Notes: generated by a model not told the origin, from the letters alone. A stretch of DNA of 64,000 nt from an uncultured Kangiella sp. (GCA_947503435.1 CANNDL010000003.1:372001-436000); one strand, 5' to 3'. Positions 1-9,637 are shown, counted from the first letter of the stretch. Numbers and translations: made by a program.

Positions 1-6
1 AGAGTA

Positions 7-528
7 TCAGCCAATTGCCACCTCATCTGAGGTTTCAGTAGATTTAGGATGGCGGGAAATAACTTTGCTGCGCTTAATCTTATTTTGTAGTTGTATAATG
101 CCATACAGCAGCGCTTCGGCAGTTGGCGGACAGCCTGGAACATAGATATCGACAGGGACTATCCGATCGCAGCCGCGAACTACAGAGTACGAATAATGGT
201 AATAACCACCACCATTAGCACAAGAACCCATTGATATAACCCATTTTGGATCCGGCATTTGGTCATATACTCGACGTAAAGCTGGAGCCATTTTGTTGGT
301 AAGTGTCCCAGCCACTATCATCACATCAGATTGACGCGGGCTTGGGCGAAAGACAATTCCAAAGCGATCTAAATCGTATCGGGCAGCACCTGCGTGCATC
401 ATTTCTACCGCACAACAAGCCAATCCAAAGGTCATTGGCCACATAGAACCTGTTCGTGCCCAATCAAACAAGTCTTGTACACTCGTGGTAAAGAAGCCGT
501 CTTTGTTTAGTTTATCTTCAATTCCCAT
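7..528 (-). CDS. nuoB: NADH-quinone oxidoreductase subunit B
   Basis: This is the peripheral-arm subunit of respiratory complex I. It carries the terminal [4Fe-4S] cluster N2, which passes electrons to quinone at the inner membrane. The cluster ligands are visible as the adjacent pair C38-C39 in [10 protein letters not shown], then C103 in MGSCANGGG and C133 in VPGCPPTAE. The 173-residue length is slightly above the family's usual size. It lies seven bases downstream of nuoA on the same strand, so the two are co-transcribed. The rest of the nuo operon should continue beyond the left window edge. Identification is secure. Confidence 0.97.
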   Translation of the reverse strand: MGIEDKLNKDGFFTTSVQDLFDWARTGSMWPMTFGLACCAVEMMHAGAARYDLDRFGIVFRPSPRQSDVMIVAGTLTNKMAPALRRVYDQMPDPKWVISMGSCANGGGYYHYSYSVVRGCDRIVPVDIYVPGCPPTAEALLYGIIQLQNKIKRSKVISRHPKSTETSDEVAIG

Positions 529-534
529 AGTCGC

Positions 535-891
535 CTACTCCCACTCCAGCGCGCCTTTGCGCCATTCGTAAGCAAATCCGATGAGTAATAATAGGATAAA
601 AACACCCATAGCGCCGATACCAAACCAGCCTATTTCGTCAAAAACGACCGCCCATGGGAATAAAAAGGTAATTTCTAAATCGAAAATGATGAAAAGGATA
701 GCTACAAGATAGAAGCGGACATCAAATTTCATGCGTGAATCTTCAAACGCATCAAAGCCACACTCAAAGGGTTTTTCTTTATCTTCCGAAGGGTTGCTGG
801 GACCAGCAAAATAACCGACTAATAAGAGTCCGCCGCCAAATAAAAGGCCAATTAAAACGAATACGAGTATTGGTGCATATTCTGCAATCAT
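535..891 (-). CDS. nuoA: NADH-quinone oxidoreductase subunit A
   Basis: This is a small membrane subunit of complex I, corresponding to mitochondrial ND3. The 118 residues form three hydrophobic segments (roughly 7-29, 60-82 and 89-110). The family loop reads [12 protein letters not shown], followed by the conserved [11 protein letters not shown] with its buried acidic residues. It is the first gene of the operon. About 200 bases separate it from the divergent HD-GYP gene, and both promoters must lie there. In many gammaproteobacteria nuoA directly follows tRNA-Leu; here three genes intervene. Confidence 0.96.
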   Translation of the reverse strand: MIAEYAPILVFVLIGLLFGGGLLLVGYFAGPSNPSEDKEKPFECGFDAFEDSRMKFDVRFYLVAILFIIFDLEITFLFPWAVVFDEIGWFGIGAMGVFILLLLIGFAYEWRKGALEWE

Positions 892-1092
892 ACTTAAATG
901 GTCAATTTAACTGCGCGAGACCCGTTCCTTATTGTTTTCTATAGTTTTATTTTGCATTAACCTTACCAGTAGCCTGTCCCTTTGGCTAGTATTTTTGAGG
1001 CCGATAATTCATTACTTGATACAAATTGATAGAAATAACTATTTGATAAATATCAAAATATCATTATTATTAATAAAAAAGGAGATGAAGAA

Positions 1093-2403
1093 ATGGGTTT
1101 TCTGACAAACTTATTTTCCTCAAAGAAAAAAAGGAAAAGACCATCAGCATCAACGGCGCCCAAACCAAAGGTTAAGCGTGAGGTTGTTAAACGTAAAATA
1201 TCTTGCCACGAACTACAAGTTGGCATGACGGTAATTGAGCTCGATCGCCCTTGGACCGATCTACCAGTGATGTTCCAAGAACTCACTATCAAAACCGACG
1301 AAGAAATACAGTTACTGCAAAAATATTGCCAGCACGTTTTTATCGACTATGAGTCTTTTAAAATTCAAAGAGAGCAACAAATTGCCACTCTGCGTCGTCA
1401 AATTCGTTATAAAACTAAAGCTGCTTCGGCTAAGAAAGTAAGTAAAAGCCTTAAAAAAGAATTACCAAAAGCAAAGAAAGCCTTTGATAATTCCAATAAA
1501 CACATCCATCAAGTCATGCAACAGGTACAAAAAGACGGCAGCATCGACATCGACAGCTCCAAAAAACTAGTCTCCGAATGTGTTACCAGTATTCTTAGTA
1601 ACCCTAGCGCTATGTTTTGGATGACCAAAATCAAAGACCAAGACGAATACACCGCCGAGCATTGTCTTCGGGTAGGTATTTTGGCCATCGCATTTGGTCG
1701 CCACTTACAATTGGCGCCCGAAGAACTAGAGTTACTTGGGCTATGCGGAATGCTGCATGACGTTGGTAAGATGAAAGTCCCCAATTCAATTTTAAACAAG
1801 GAGGGACCTCTCACTGACGATGAATTTGATATCGTCAAAGAGCACACTGTATTGGGCTATGTATTCCTGAAGGAACATGGCGGAATTGCAGAACAAGTAT
1901 GTACCGCAGCTTATAATCACCACGAAAGTTTAGTGGGTGATGGCTATCCGAGAAAAATAGATGCTGCTTACTTAAGTTTGTACGATCGGATTATTGCGAT
2001 TGTTGATAGTTATGATGCCATGACCAGCGATCGCTGTTACCGCAAAGGCATGTCTGCGGATAAAGCTACATCAATATTATATAAAGAAACCAAGCATCGC
2101 TATGACGAATATCTTGTTAAAGAATTCATCAAAATGGTGGGCGTCTATCCGGTTGGTTCTTTTGTTCAGCTTAATAATGGCTTCTATGCAATCGTTTTAT
2201 CCGCTAACCCAGAATCTAAGTTGAGCCCTGTTGTTGAAATAATCACCGATGAAAATCAAAAACCGCTAAAACGAAAGATTGCAGTGGATCTATCCAAAGG
2301 GAAAAAATACAAAGGTATCGTGTTGCAGATCGCTAAAAGCGCATCTGATACAGAAATCAATATTGATATGAATGATTTTATTCAGCAACATATAGCCGCC
2401 TAA
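1093..2403 (+). CDS. HD-GYP domain c-di-GMP phosphodiesterase
   Basis: This is a probable cytoplasmic cyclic-di-GMP phosphodiesterase. A basic N-terminus (runs of K and R, residues 9-32) leads into a DUF3391-type region (about 35-80, CHELQVGMTVIELDRPW), a lysine-rich linker and an HD-GYP domain (about 175-370). The metal/catalytic HD pair is H221-D222 in LHDVGK. The signature HHES...GDGYP ends at P286, and the YDAMTSDR motif follows. No membrane segment is visible. A good AGGAG ribosome-binding site precedes the ATG. It stands alone, divergent from nuoA, so its target process cannot be read from context. Confidence 0.9.
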   Translation: MGFLTNLFSSKKKRKRPSASTAPKPKVKREVVKRKISCHELQVGMTVIELDRPWTDLPVMFQELTIKTDEEIQLLQKYCQHVFIDYESFKIQREQQIATLRRQIRYKTKAASAKKVSKSLKKELPKAKKAFDNSNKHIHQVMQQVQKDGSIDIDSSKKLVSECVTSILSNPSAMFWMTKIKDQDEYTAEHCLRVGILAIAFGRHLQLAPEELELLGLCGMLHDVGKMKVPNSILNKEGPLTDDEFDIVKEHTVLGYVFLKEHGGIAEQVCTAAYNHHESLVGDGYPRKIDAAYLSLYDRIIAIVDSYDAMTSDRCYRKGMSADKATSILYKETKHRYDEYLVKEFIKMVGVYPVGSFVQLNNGFYAIVLSANPESKLSPVVEIITDENQKPLKRKIAVDLSKGKKYKGIVLQIAKSASDTEINIDMNDFIQQHIAA

Positions 2404-2462
2404 CTTGTAATCGGCTCCCCCCTTTTCTATGATAGAAAAAACCTACTTTTAAGTGTTTACTT

Positions 2463-3458
2463 TTGCCTGTCGAAAACAAATTACACATCATTGAAGAGGA
2501 TTTTATACCGCCAAGCTGGGCAAAAAATTGCCATATGCAATCGTTACTTGGCACCTTAAAATTCCGTAAGCCGATTCTTTTAAAGAAATCGAAAAATCTT
2601 TTGGAGCAAAGCAAAGAACTTTTGCTAGAAGCGCATGATGATATTCGTTTACAAAGCTTTTATTCACCGCAAATTAAGCCCTCAAAAAAACTGGCATTAT
2701 TAATTCATGGTTGGGAAGGAAGCCATGAATCACTCTATTTACTATCAGCGGCAAACAGCCTTTATAAAGCAGGCTACGACATTCTAAGGTTAAATTTAAG
2801 AGACCATGGTAACAGTCACCATCTAAACCAAGAGTTATTTCACTCCAACCGATTACAGGAAGTGGTCGAAGCTATTGTATCGGCACAAAATCAATTACAA
2901 CCAAACACACTCGATATAATAGGATTTTCATTAGGTGGGAACTTCACTTGCAGAGTAGCCATTGAAGCACCCGCTAATAATATAAAACTCAATAAAGCCA
3001 TTGCTATTTGCCCTGCAATTAATCCTATTGATATCTTACACCAACTCGAAAATGGCCTTAGCTTTTACCACGATTATTTTGTCAAAAAATGGAAGCGTTC
3101 ATTACGTAAAAAAGAGAACTATTTTCCTGAAGCATACAACTTCAAGGATATCTATCCAATGAAGTCCATGCGTACTATGACCGAACATTTACTAGAATTA
3201 TTTGGTGATTTTGAATCTCCAGAAGAATACTTTAATGGCTATTCTTTAAGTGGTGAACGAATGGCTTCTCTCAAGACGTCGGTTACTCTATTAATGACTA
3301 AAGACGATCCGGTAATTAATTATCGTGACACATTTAGCCTAGTCCAAAATAAGCATCTCGCAATCCATGCAAATCAATATGGCGGCCATTGTGGATTTAT
3401 CAAAAATGCTAAACTCGAGAGCTGGGCTGACGACTTTATCCTAAAACATCTTAGTTAA
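2463..3458 (+). CDS. YheT-like alpha/beta hydrolase
   Basis: This is an alpha/beta-hydrolase-fold protein resembling the YheT family (331 residues). The N-terminal FIPPSWAKNCHMQSLLG matches the usual YheT opening. The oxyanion-loop motif LIHGWEGS, the nucleophile elbow GFSLGG (Ser156) and a C-terminal GHCGF histidine form the expected triad region. The start is a TTG with no clear Shine-Dalgarno sequence; the frame is closed just upstream (TAG at 2433-2435) and no other start retains the conserved N-terminus. The substrate is unknown. Its stop codon overlaps the stop of the convergent dehalogenase gene by four bases. Confidence 0.8.
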   Translation: MPVENKLHIIEEDFIPPSWAKNCHMQSLLGTLKFRKPILLKKSKNLLEQSKELLLEAHDDIRLQSFYSPQIKPSKKLALLIHGWEGSHESLYLLSAANSLYKAGYDILRLNLRDHGNSHHLNQELFHSNRLQEVVEAIVSAQNQLQPNTLDIIGFSLGGNFTCRVAIEAPANNIKLNKAIAICPAINPIDILHQLENGLSFYHDYFVKKWKRSLRKKENYFPEAYNFKDIYPMKSMRTMTEHLLELFGDFESPEEYFNGYSLSGERMASLKTSVTLLMTKDDPVINYRDTFSLVQNKHLAIHANQYGGHCGFIKNAKLESWADDFILKHLS

Positions 3459-4345
3459 TTATCCGCGATAAACTGATTAATAATTTCAGCAAACTCTTCT
3501 GGAGAATCTTCTTGTAAGAAGTGCCCGCCTTTTATAACTTGATGGGCTTGCCCTTTTGCTCCTGGAATATGAGCTTGCAGCAACTTATCTAACCCTCGTG
3601 TTATAGGGTCGCCATTAGAAAAGCACGTCAGAAATGGTTTTTTCCATTGTCCTAATAACTCCCAAGCCTCTCGATTGGCGTTGGCAGCAGGATCTTGTAA
3701 ACTCGAAGGTACTAATTGTGGAAATATCCTCGCGCCCGCTTTGTATTTTGAACTAGGAAATGGTGCTCGATAGGCCTTTAACTCTTCTTTATCTAAAATT
3801 TTAAAGCTGCCCTTATCGATTATTTTATCAATAGGAAACCAGGGGCTATATTTTGCAAAAGCTCGCCAAATTTTAAATATTTTTGGAAGCTCTTGCTTTC
3901 CAGTTGGAAGAAATCCATTGCCCACCACAATCCGTGAAAATCGTTCAGATTGCTCCGCAGCCACTCTTAAGCCAATCAAAGAGCCCCAGTCTTGACAAAC
4001 TAGGGTAATATTTTTTAGACCCAATTCTTCGATAAATTCAGTTACCCAAGTTACATGCTTTAAATAACTATAATTACTTTTCTTGGTTGGCTTGTCAGAT
4101 CTGCCAAAGCCTATCAAATCAGGCGCAATAACTCTATAACCTGCCTGTGCACAAATTGGAATCATGTGACGATATAAATAGGACCAGCTAGGCTCACCAT
4201 GAAGCATCAAAATAATGTCATTGCTCTTTCGATCACCTTCATCCAAATAATGCATTCGCAACCCAGAAATATCCTGATAATTTGCTTCAAAAGGATAATC
4301 TTTTAAATTGTTAAAATGGTTATCTGGTGTCCGAACAATTTTCAC
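3455..4345 (-). CDS. dhmA: Haloalkane dehalogenase (DhmA-like)
   Basis: This alpha/beta hydrolase is predicted to cleave carbon-halogen bonds by nucleophilic substitution. Numbered from the preferred start, HGEPSWSYLYR (about 49-59) supplies the oxyanion hole. CQDWG gives the nucleophile D119 and the halide-binding W120, SNGDPITRG the putative acid and KGGHFLQED the histidine. This layout is that of HLD-I haloalkane dehalogenases. The GTG at 4343-4345 is chosen because GGAGAG lies just upstream and the protein then begins MKIVRTPDNHF, the typical family start; a GTG 12 bases earlier overlaps that site. Close relatives without dehalogenase activity exist, so the substrate is inferred. Confidence 0.8.
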   Translation of the reverse strand: MKIVRTPDNHFNNLKDYPFEANYQDISGLRMHYLDEGDRKSNDIILMLHGEPSWSYLYRHMIPICAQAGYRVIAPDLIGFGRSDKPTKKSNYSYLKHVTWVTEFIEELGLKNITLVCQDWGSLIGLRVAAEQSERFSRIVVGNGFLPTGKQELPKIFKIWRAFAKYSPWFPIDKIIDKGSFKILDKEELKAYRAPFPSSKYKAGARIFPQLVPSSLQDPAANANREAWELLGQWKKPFLTCFSNGDPITRGLDKLLQAHIPGAKGQAHQVIKGGHFLQEDSPEEFAEIINQFIADN

Positions 4346-4395
4346 TGCTCTCTCCACATTGAGTTGGGATGAATCAATAAGATACTACAGTAGAC

Positions 4396-4428
4396 ATAAA
4401 AAAACCGCAGCTTTTCAGCTGCGGTTTA
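4396..4428 (-). terminator. Intrinsic terminator after tRNA-Leu
   Basis: An inverted repeat, AAACCGCAGCT and its complement around a short AAAA loop, is followed on the minus strand by a run of seven T. It would end the tpiA-secG-tRNA transcript. Confidence 0.85.
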
Positions 4429-4432
4429 ATAT

Positions 4433-4519
4433 TGGTGCTCGGAGTGGGACTTGAACCCACACGGCCATACGGCCACCACCCCCTCAAGATGGCGTGTCTA
4501 CCAATTCCACCACCCGAGC
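4433..4519 (-). tRNA. tRNA-Leu (anticodon GAG)
   Basis: The minus strand folds as a long-variable-arm tRNA. The acceptor stem GCTCGGG pairs with TCCGAGC. The anticodon stem CCATC/GGTGG encloses the loop TTGAGGG, giving anticodon GAG for CUC/CUU leucine codons. A T-arm with GGTTCAAGTCC and a genome-encoded 3' CCA are present. It starts 12 bases after the secG stop and is probably processed from the same transcript. Confidence 0.95.
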
Positions 4520-4531
4520 TAAATTAGTAGC

Positions 4532-5119
4532 TTATTTATCGCCGTCTGTTTTTTCTTTGATTTCTTCTTCAGCTTTTTTCTTAGCTTCTTCTAGCTTTTT
4601 CTCAGCATCGGTTTTAACTTCATCAGCTTTAGCTTCTACATCTTTCTTGATATCTTCAACTTTCTGTTCAACTGATTCAGCAGCTTTATCAGCTTCTGCT
4701 TTAACAGCGGCTTTTACTTCTTCACCCGTTGGGATTTCTGTGCTGATTGTTTCTACTACTTCCGTTGGAATTTCAGTAGCTGTGCTATTAGTCTCTGTTG
4801 GAATAGCGTTAACACTTGGCTCATTGGTAGTTTCCGAAGCCGCTTGATTTAACTTAGCAGCTTCATCAGCGATACCAACTTCATCAGCAGCATTTTTCTT
4901 AACCCAAGAGATTGATAATGCAATAACAAAGAACAGGATTGCCAAGATCGTCGTACTTTTAGTTAAGAAGTTACCAGCACCTGGCGCACCAAATAAGGTG
5001 TTTGAACCACCGGCACCAAATGAAGCACCCATTTCTGCGCCTTTACCTTGTTGAATTAAGATAATTCCAATTAATAAAAGGGCGACTACCAATAAACTGA
5101 TCAATAAAAATAATTCCAT
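4532..5119 (-). CDS. secG: Preprotein translocase subunit SecG with long charged tail
   Basis: This is the accessory subunit of the SecYEG protein-export channel in the inner membrane. The family part is the first 75 or so residues: a first membrane segment (about 3-21), the conserved IQQGKGAEMGASFGAG loop, NTLFGAPGAGNFL, and a second segment (about 53-71). An unusual extension of about 115 residues follows. It is rich in Thr/Glu at first and then Ala/Lys/Glu in heptad-like order, predicted to form a long helix or coiled coil. Standard SecG proteins are about 110 residues, so this one (195) is clearly extended. It lies four bases after tpiA. Confidence 0.92.
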   Translation of the reverse strand: MELFLLISLLVVALLLIGIILIQQGKGAEMGASFGAGGSNTLFGAPGAGNFLTKSTTILAILFFVIALSISWVKKNAADEVGIADEAAKLNQAASETTNEPSVNAIPTETNSTATEIPTEVVETISTEIPTGEEVKAAVKAEADKAAESVEQKVEDIKKDVEAKADEVKTDAEKKLEEAKKKAEEEIKEKTDGDK

Positions 5120-5123
5120 CGTC

Positions 5124-5879
5124 TTAACCTGCTGCTCTACATATTGCTATAAATTGTTCGGCTTTTAACGAAGCGCCACCAATCAAACCACCATCGATAT
5201 CGACTTGCGCTAAAAGTTGTTCAGCGTTAGTAGGATTCATACTACCGCCATATAAAATTTGTGTTTTCTCTGCCACATCACCATCAAACTGGGCTAAATG
5301 TGATCTAATTTCTGCGTGTACTTCTTGAGCTTGCTCTGGAGTTGCGGTTTTACCAGTACCAATGGCCCAGACTGGCTCATATGCAATAACGCCTTTGCCC
5401 AAAGCTTCAATGCCATAATGATTGATTACCGCATCAATTTGGCTTTTCACTACATCCATAGTGGTGCCAGCTTCACGCTCTTCAAGGGTTTCTCCTATAC
5501 AAAGTACAGGAATTAAGTCATAACCTAATGCAGCATTATATTTATCAGCAACCATTTTAGACGACTCGCCATATAGGCTACGACGCTCTGAATGCCCGAC
5601 TAGTACATACTGACCACCAATATCGGCTAGCATAGCGCCACTGATCTCGCCAGTAAAAGCCCCTTTGGCTTCATGCGATAAGTTCTGTGCACCCACTTTT
5701 ATTTGAGAGCTTTCTGCTAAACCAATAACTAACGGCATATATACAGAAGGAGCGCACACTAAAATAGCGCTATTCCAAGCGGGATCAAGTTTATCTTTAA
5801 TGCCGTTCATTAACTCTTGAATGAACTGGCGATCGCCGTTCATTTTCCAGTTTCCGGCTATTAATGTCTGTCTTGTCAT
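5124..5879 (-). CDS. tpiA: Triosephosphate isomerase
   Basis: This glycolytic/gluconeogenic enzyme interconverts dihydroxyacetone phosphate and glyceraldehyde 3-phosphate in the cytoplasm. The 251 residues have the normal family length. The substrate lysine is K12 in AGNWKMNG, the catalytic histidine lies in VGHSERR, and the catalytic glutamate in AYEPVWAIGTGKTA, whose last part is the mobile loop 6. YGGSMNP binds phosphate. The gene leads the tpiA-secG-tRNA-Leu unit. A TAAAAT -10-like element lies upstream within the long gap shared with nqrA. Confidence 0.97.
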   Translation of the reverse strand: MTRQTLIAGNWKMNGDRQFIQELMNGIKDKLDPAWNSAILVCAPSVYMPLVIGLAESSQIKVGAQNLSHEAKGAFTGEISGAMLADIGGQYVLVGHSERRSLYGESSKMVADKYNAALGYDLIPVLCIGETLEEREAGTTMDVVKSQIDAVINHYGIEALGKGVIAYEPVWAIGTGKTATPEQAQEVHAEIRSHLAQFDGDVAEKTQILYGGSMNPTNAEQLLAQVDIDGGLIGGASLKAEQFIAICRAAG

Positions 5880-6101
5880 ACGCCTATTTATATTGATTTA
5901 AAGCATCTATTTTAACGCAATTAACTTACTAGTAATTAACAAGTTAAAATTAGGTTAAATTTCGGCTTTTTACAAAAGGGCGCAAATGATATATGAAAGC
6001 CCTATTAAGCACAAGGACTAAAGCCACGAAAGACCGCTAGATACTTGTGCAATTAAATTATTTCCCTATAAAAATCATGGATTTTGAACCCCTGATCCAA
6101 G

Positions 6102-6107
6102 TATAAT
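6102..6107 (+). promoter_or_regulatory. Putative -10 box of the nqr operon
   Basis: A perfect TATAAT is followed by a GC-rich discriminator (ACGCGCC), as seen at growth-rate-controlled promoters. No good -35 hexamer lies 16-18 bases upstream; a TTGAAC is only 12 bases away. Initiation near 6114 would leave a leader of about 215 bases before nqrA. Confidence 0.5.
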
Positions 6108-6183
6108 ACGCGCCGTTTAAAGTCATTATTGAAATTCTTAGCAGAAATAATATTTTGGCTTTAGTTTTAACCGTTTTGGGTAT

Positions 6184-6284
6184 AGCGAGATAAAGATGTT
6201 TTTTATCGCTGGTTGTGGTGTTCCACATGCCGGCATTTTGTCGTGTTTGCGCTGTATATCAAAGGGTTAGGAGGCATCAGCCTC
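6184..6284 (+). promoter_or_regulatory. nqrA leader with hairpins and a tiny ORF
   Basis: This is the structured part of the 451-base gap between tpiA and nqrA. One hairpin pairs AGCGA(g)ATAAA (6184-6194) with TTTTATCGCT (6201-6210). A second is GAGGC-ATCA-GCCTC (6271-6284). Between them an ATG at 6196 opens a 24-codon frame ending at 6270 with three cysteines. I see no strong ribosome-binding site for it, so translation is unproven. No recognised riboswitch class is apparent. The rest of the gap, 5880-6100, holds only the tpiA promoter region. Confidence 0.3.
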
Positions 6285-6330
6285 ATATTGAATTAACATT
6301 ATTTAATTTAACCAACGAAAGTAGCGACCT

Positions 6331-7677
6331 ATGATTAAGATTAAGAAAGGCTTGGATTTGCCCATAGAAGGCCAACCTGAGCAAACGATCTCAGACGGTG
6401 CTACGGTAAAAACCGTCGCCATTCTCGGCGAAGATTATGTAGGCATGAAGCCGACCATGCACGTTAAAGTGGGTGATTCGGTTAAAAAAGGTCAACTAAT
6501 TTTCGACGATAAAAAGACTCCCGGAGTAAAGTATACAGCTCCAGCGGGAGGCACCGTAACCGCCATCAACCGTGGAGCTAAGCGTAAACTATTATCCGTA
6601 GTTGTAGAAATTGCTGAGCAAGAAGAAGCAGTTAGCTTTAATCAATTTTCTGTTGACCAATTAGCTGGCCTTGAGCGCCAAGCGATAGTTGAGCAGATGG
6701 TAGAGTCAGGGCTTTGGACTGCATTGCGTACACGTCCTTATTCAAAAGTACCGGCGATTGATAGTGAAACCAAAGCCATTTTTGTATCAGCCATGGATAC
6801 CAATCCTTTAGCGGCTGATCCAGAAGTTGTAATCGTGGAAAACGCAGAAGCCTTTAACCAAGGGTTAAGCCTTCTTACTACCTTATCAGCAGGCAAAGTA
6901 TTCGTTGGTACCAAAGATGGTAGCAACTTGAGCAAGCTTGATCATCCTAAAGTTCAATATGAAAGCTTCTCTGGCCCACACCCTGCAGGCAACGTTGGTA
7001 CCCATATCCATTTCTTATATCCCGCTGCTTCAGACAATACGGTTTGGCATTTAGGTTATCAAGACGTGATTGCGCTAGCCAAGTTATTCACTACGGGCGA
7101 GCTATATATGGATCGAGTTGCTGCCATAGGCGGGAGCATGATCAAAAAACCTCATCTTGTACGCACCCGTGTAGGCGCGAATATTGATGAATTGCTTGCT
7201 GGCGAAGAAACTGATGCGGATAACCGTCATTTATCGGGTTCAGTATTAAATGGCTTCCACGCTATTGAATCACGTGCATTCTTAGGTCGTTATCACAACC
7301 AGGTTACCGTGATTCGTGAAGGTCGTGAAAAGGAGTTCTTCGGCTGGGCAATGCCTGGTGCCAACAAGTTCTCTGTAACTCGCGCCTTTATTTCAGCGTT
7401 CTTTCCAAAGAAAAGCTATGCCATGACCACCACCACTGGCGGTTCTGAGCGCGCTATCATGCCAATTGGCCTTTATGAAAGGGTCATGCCTTTAGACATA
7501 TTGCCGACTCAATTGATTCGTGCATTAGTGACTGGTGATACCGATACGGCACAAAAACTTGGTGCGCTTGAGTTGGATGAAGAAGATTTAGCTTTATGTA
7601 CTTATGTTTGTGCAGGCAAATATGAGTATGGCCCAATTCTTCGTGAAAACCTGACTAGAATTGAGAAGGAAGGTTAA
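6331..7677 (+). CDS. nqrA: Na+-translocating NADH:quinone reductase subunit A
   Basis: This is the peripheral cytoplasmic subunit of the six-subunit sodium-pumping NADH dehydrogenase. The 448 residues match the family length and begin with the typical [14 protein letters not shown] biotinyl/lipoyl-like fold ([22 protein letters not shown]) follows near residue 45. [19 protein letters not shown] and the C-terminal cysteine-containing [18 protein letters not shown] are family landmarks. It is the first gene of the nqrABCDEF operon, two bases before nqrB. Confidence 0.97.
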   Translation: MIKIKKGLDLPIEGQPEQTISDGATVKTVAILGEDYVGMKPTMHVKVGDSVKKGQLIFDDKKTPGVKYTAPAGGTVTAINRGAKRKLLSVVVEIAEQEEAVSFNQFSVDQLAGLERQAIVEQMVESGLWTALRTRPYSKVPAIDSETKAIFVSAMDTNPLAADPEVVIVENAEAFNQGLSLLTTLSAGKVFVGTKDGSNLSKLDHPKVQYESFSGPHPAGNVGTHIHFLYPAASDNTVWHLGYQDVIALAKLFTTGELYMDRVAAIGGSMIKKPHLVRTRVGANIDELLAGEETDADNRHLSGSVLNGFHAIESRAFLGRYHNQVTVIREGREKEFFGWAMPGANKFSVTRAFISAFFPKKSYAMTTTTGGSERAIMPIGLYERVMPLDILPTQLIRALVTGDTDTAQKLGALELDEEDLALCTYVCAGKYEYGPILRENLTRIEKEG

Positions 7678-7679
7678 GC

Positions 7680-8885
7680 ATGGGTTTAAAAAAATTAATT
7701 GAAAAATACGAACCGCATTTCGAGAAAGGCGGCAAGTGGGAAAAGTGGTATGCGCTTTATGAAGCAGCAGCAACTATTTTCTACACGCCTGGTCATGTAA
7801 CCACTAACGGTTCTCACGTACGCGACAATATCGATTTGAAGCGTATTATGATCATGGTTTGGTTCGCTACCTTTCCTGCCATGTTCTTCGGTATGTGGAA
7901 TATCGGCTATCAAGCACAAATGGGTATGGCTAGCGGTTTAGCATTGCCAGACGTTTGGCAAGTTGGTTTCTTTGAGTTCTTCGGCGGCGCTATTACTGCT
8001 GAAACAGGTTTCTTTGGCCTAATGTTCTACGGCTCTTGCTTCTTCTTACCAATTTACGCGACGACCTTTATCGTTGGTGGTTTCTGGGAAGTATTGTTTG
8101 CTAGCATTCGTGGTCATGAAATTAACGAAGGCTTCTTTGTTACCTCAATTCTATTCGCGCTTATTGTGCCACCAGAAATTCCACTATGGCAAGTTGCCTT
8201 AGGTATTACATTTGGTGTGGTGGTCGCAAAAGAAATCTTTGGTGGTACTGGTAAGAACTTCATGAACCCAGCATTAGCAGGTCGTGCTTTCTTATTCTTC
8301 GCCTATCCAACGGACATTTCAGGTACTGAAGTTTGGGCAGCCGTTGATGGATTTTCAAGTGCTACACCTTTAGCTGCAGCTGCTGCTGGCTCAATCACTG
8401 ATTACACTATTAACCAAAGTTGGTGGGATTCTTTCTACGGCTTTATCCCTGGTTCAATTGGTGAGACTTCGACCTTAGCGGTTATGATTGGCGGCTTATT
8501 TATCATTGCTGCGCGCATTGCTTCTTGGAGAATCGTGTTGGGCGTGATGATTGGTATGGTTGCTTCATCTTATTTATTGAACTTCATTGGTAGCGAAACT
8601 AATCCAATGTTCGCCATGCCTTGGTATTGGCATTTGGTTACCGGAGGTTTCGCTTTCGGTATGTTCTTTATGGCAACCGACCCCGTTTCTGCCTCTTTAA
8701 CCAATAAAGGTAAGTGGTACTTCGGTGCTTTAATTGGTGTGATGGTGATATTAATTCGTGTGGTGAACCCTGCGTTCCCAGAAGGCATGATGTTAGCTAT
8801 TCTATTTGCAAACGTATTTGCACCATTAATTGACCATTTCGTGGTTCAAGCAAACATGAAAAGGAGGGCTCGTCGTCATGTCTAG
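7680..8885 (+). CDS. nqrB: Na+-translocating NADH:quinone reductase subunit B
   Basis: This large membrane subunit carries covalently bound FMN and contributes to the sodium path. The 401 residues contain multiple membrane helices. The flavinylation motif reads GFSSATPLA, placing the FMN-accepting threonine at T229, equivalent to T236 of Vibrio cholerae NqrB. The glycine-rich [17 protein letters not shown] motif is also typical. The coding end overlaps nqrC by eight bases, which suggests translational coupling. The local ApbE protein would attach the FMN. Confidence 0.97.
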   Translation: MGLKKLIEKYEPHFEKGGKWEKWYALYEAAATIFYTPGHVTTNGSHVRDNIDLKRIMIMVWFATFPAMFFGMWNIGYQAQMGMASGLALPDVWQVGFFEFFGGAITAETGFFGLMFYGSCFFLPIYATTFIVGGFWEVLFASIRGHEINEGFFVTSILFALIVPPEIPLWQVALGITFGVVVAKEIFGGTGKNFMNPALAGRAFLFFAYPTDISGTEVWAAVDGFSSATPLAAAAAGSITDYTINQSWWDSFYGFIPGSIGETSTLAVMIGGLFIIAARIASWRIVLGVMIGMVASSYLLNFIGSETNPMFAMPWYWHLVTGGFAFGMFFMATDPVSASLTNKGKWYFGALIGVMVILIRVVNPAFPEGMMLAILFANVFAPLIDHFVVQANMKRRARRHV

Positions 8886-9636
8886 TAAAGAAAGTCCTAC
8901 TAAAACTATTATAGTTGCATTGCTATTAAGCTTAGTATGCTCGGTCGTGGTATCCACGGCTGCCATTAAGCTAAAGCCATTGCAGCAGAAAAACCAAGCA
9001 TTAGATAAAAAGCGCAATATCCTAGTTGCTGCAGGCATGATGGAAGAAAAATCTTCTGCCGATATTGAAGCCTTATTCAACCAAGTAGAGTCTAAGTTTG
9101 TTGATTTAGCTTCTGGAGAATTCGTTGAAGAACCTGTTGGCTTCGATCAACGCGCTTTTGCAAAGAACGCTGACACGAACCTTGTTTTAACAGCTGAACA
9201 AGACTTAGGCGGCATCGGCAAACGCTCTCAAATTGCCAATGTTTATATCGTTAAAAATAATGGTCAGTTAGACAGCATTATTTTACCGATTCACGGCAAA
9301 GGCCTATTTTCAACTTTGTATGGTTTCATTGCTTTGGATAAAGACCTAAAAACCGTTAAAGGTCTTAAATATTATGAGCATGGTGAAACTCCTGGTTTAG
9401 GTGCTGAAGTTGAAAACCCAAGTTGGCTGGCGAAATGGCCAGGCAAACAAGTGTTAGATGCTAATGGCGAGCCAGTTTTGGCTTTGGTTAAAACTGTTGC
9501 TGACGATAACAATGAAGTTGATGCCCTTTCTGGCGCTACTTGGACTACCAATGGCGTTGAAGGCATGATCCACTTCTGGTTAGGCGACAACGGCTTTGGT
9601 CCTTTCTTAGATAAAGTAAGAGCGGAGGGTCTATAA
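8878..9636 (+). CDS. nqrC: Na+-translocating NADH:quinone reductase subunit C
   Basis: This is the second covalently flavinylated subunit. It has one N-terminal membrane anchor (about residues 10-31) and a large periplasmic FMN domain. The attachment motif SGATWTTNG ends near the C-terminus, with T221 as the FMN-bearing threonine. The preceding [14 protein letters not shown] is a standard NqrC/RnfG motif. The length of 252 residues is normal. It starts inside the end of nqrB and ends one base before nqrD. Confidence 0.97.
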   Translation: MSSKESPTKTIIVALLLSLVCSVVVSTAAIKLKPLQQKNQALDKKRNILVAAGMMEEKSSADIEALFNQVESKFVDLASGEFVEEPVGFDQRAFAKNADTNLVLTAEQDLGGIGKRSQIANVYIVKNNGQLDSIILPIHGKGLFSTLYGFIALDKDLKTVKGLKYYEHGETPGLGAEVENPSWLAKWPGKQVLDANGEPVLALVKTVADDNNEVDALSGATWTTNGVEGMIHFWLGDNGFGPFLDKVRAEGL

Positions 9637-9637
9637 G

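Noticed and set aside
4494-4847. Plus-strand Ser-rich frame opposite secG
   Set aside because: Antisense shadow of the Ala/Lys/Glu-rich SecG tail; no start signal.
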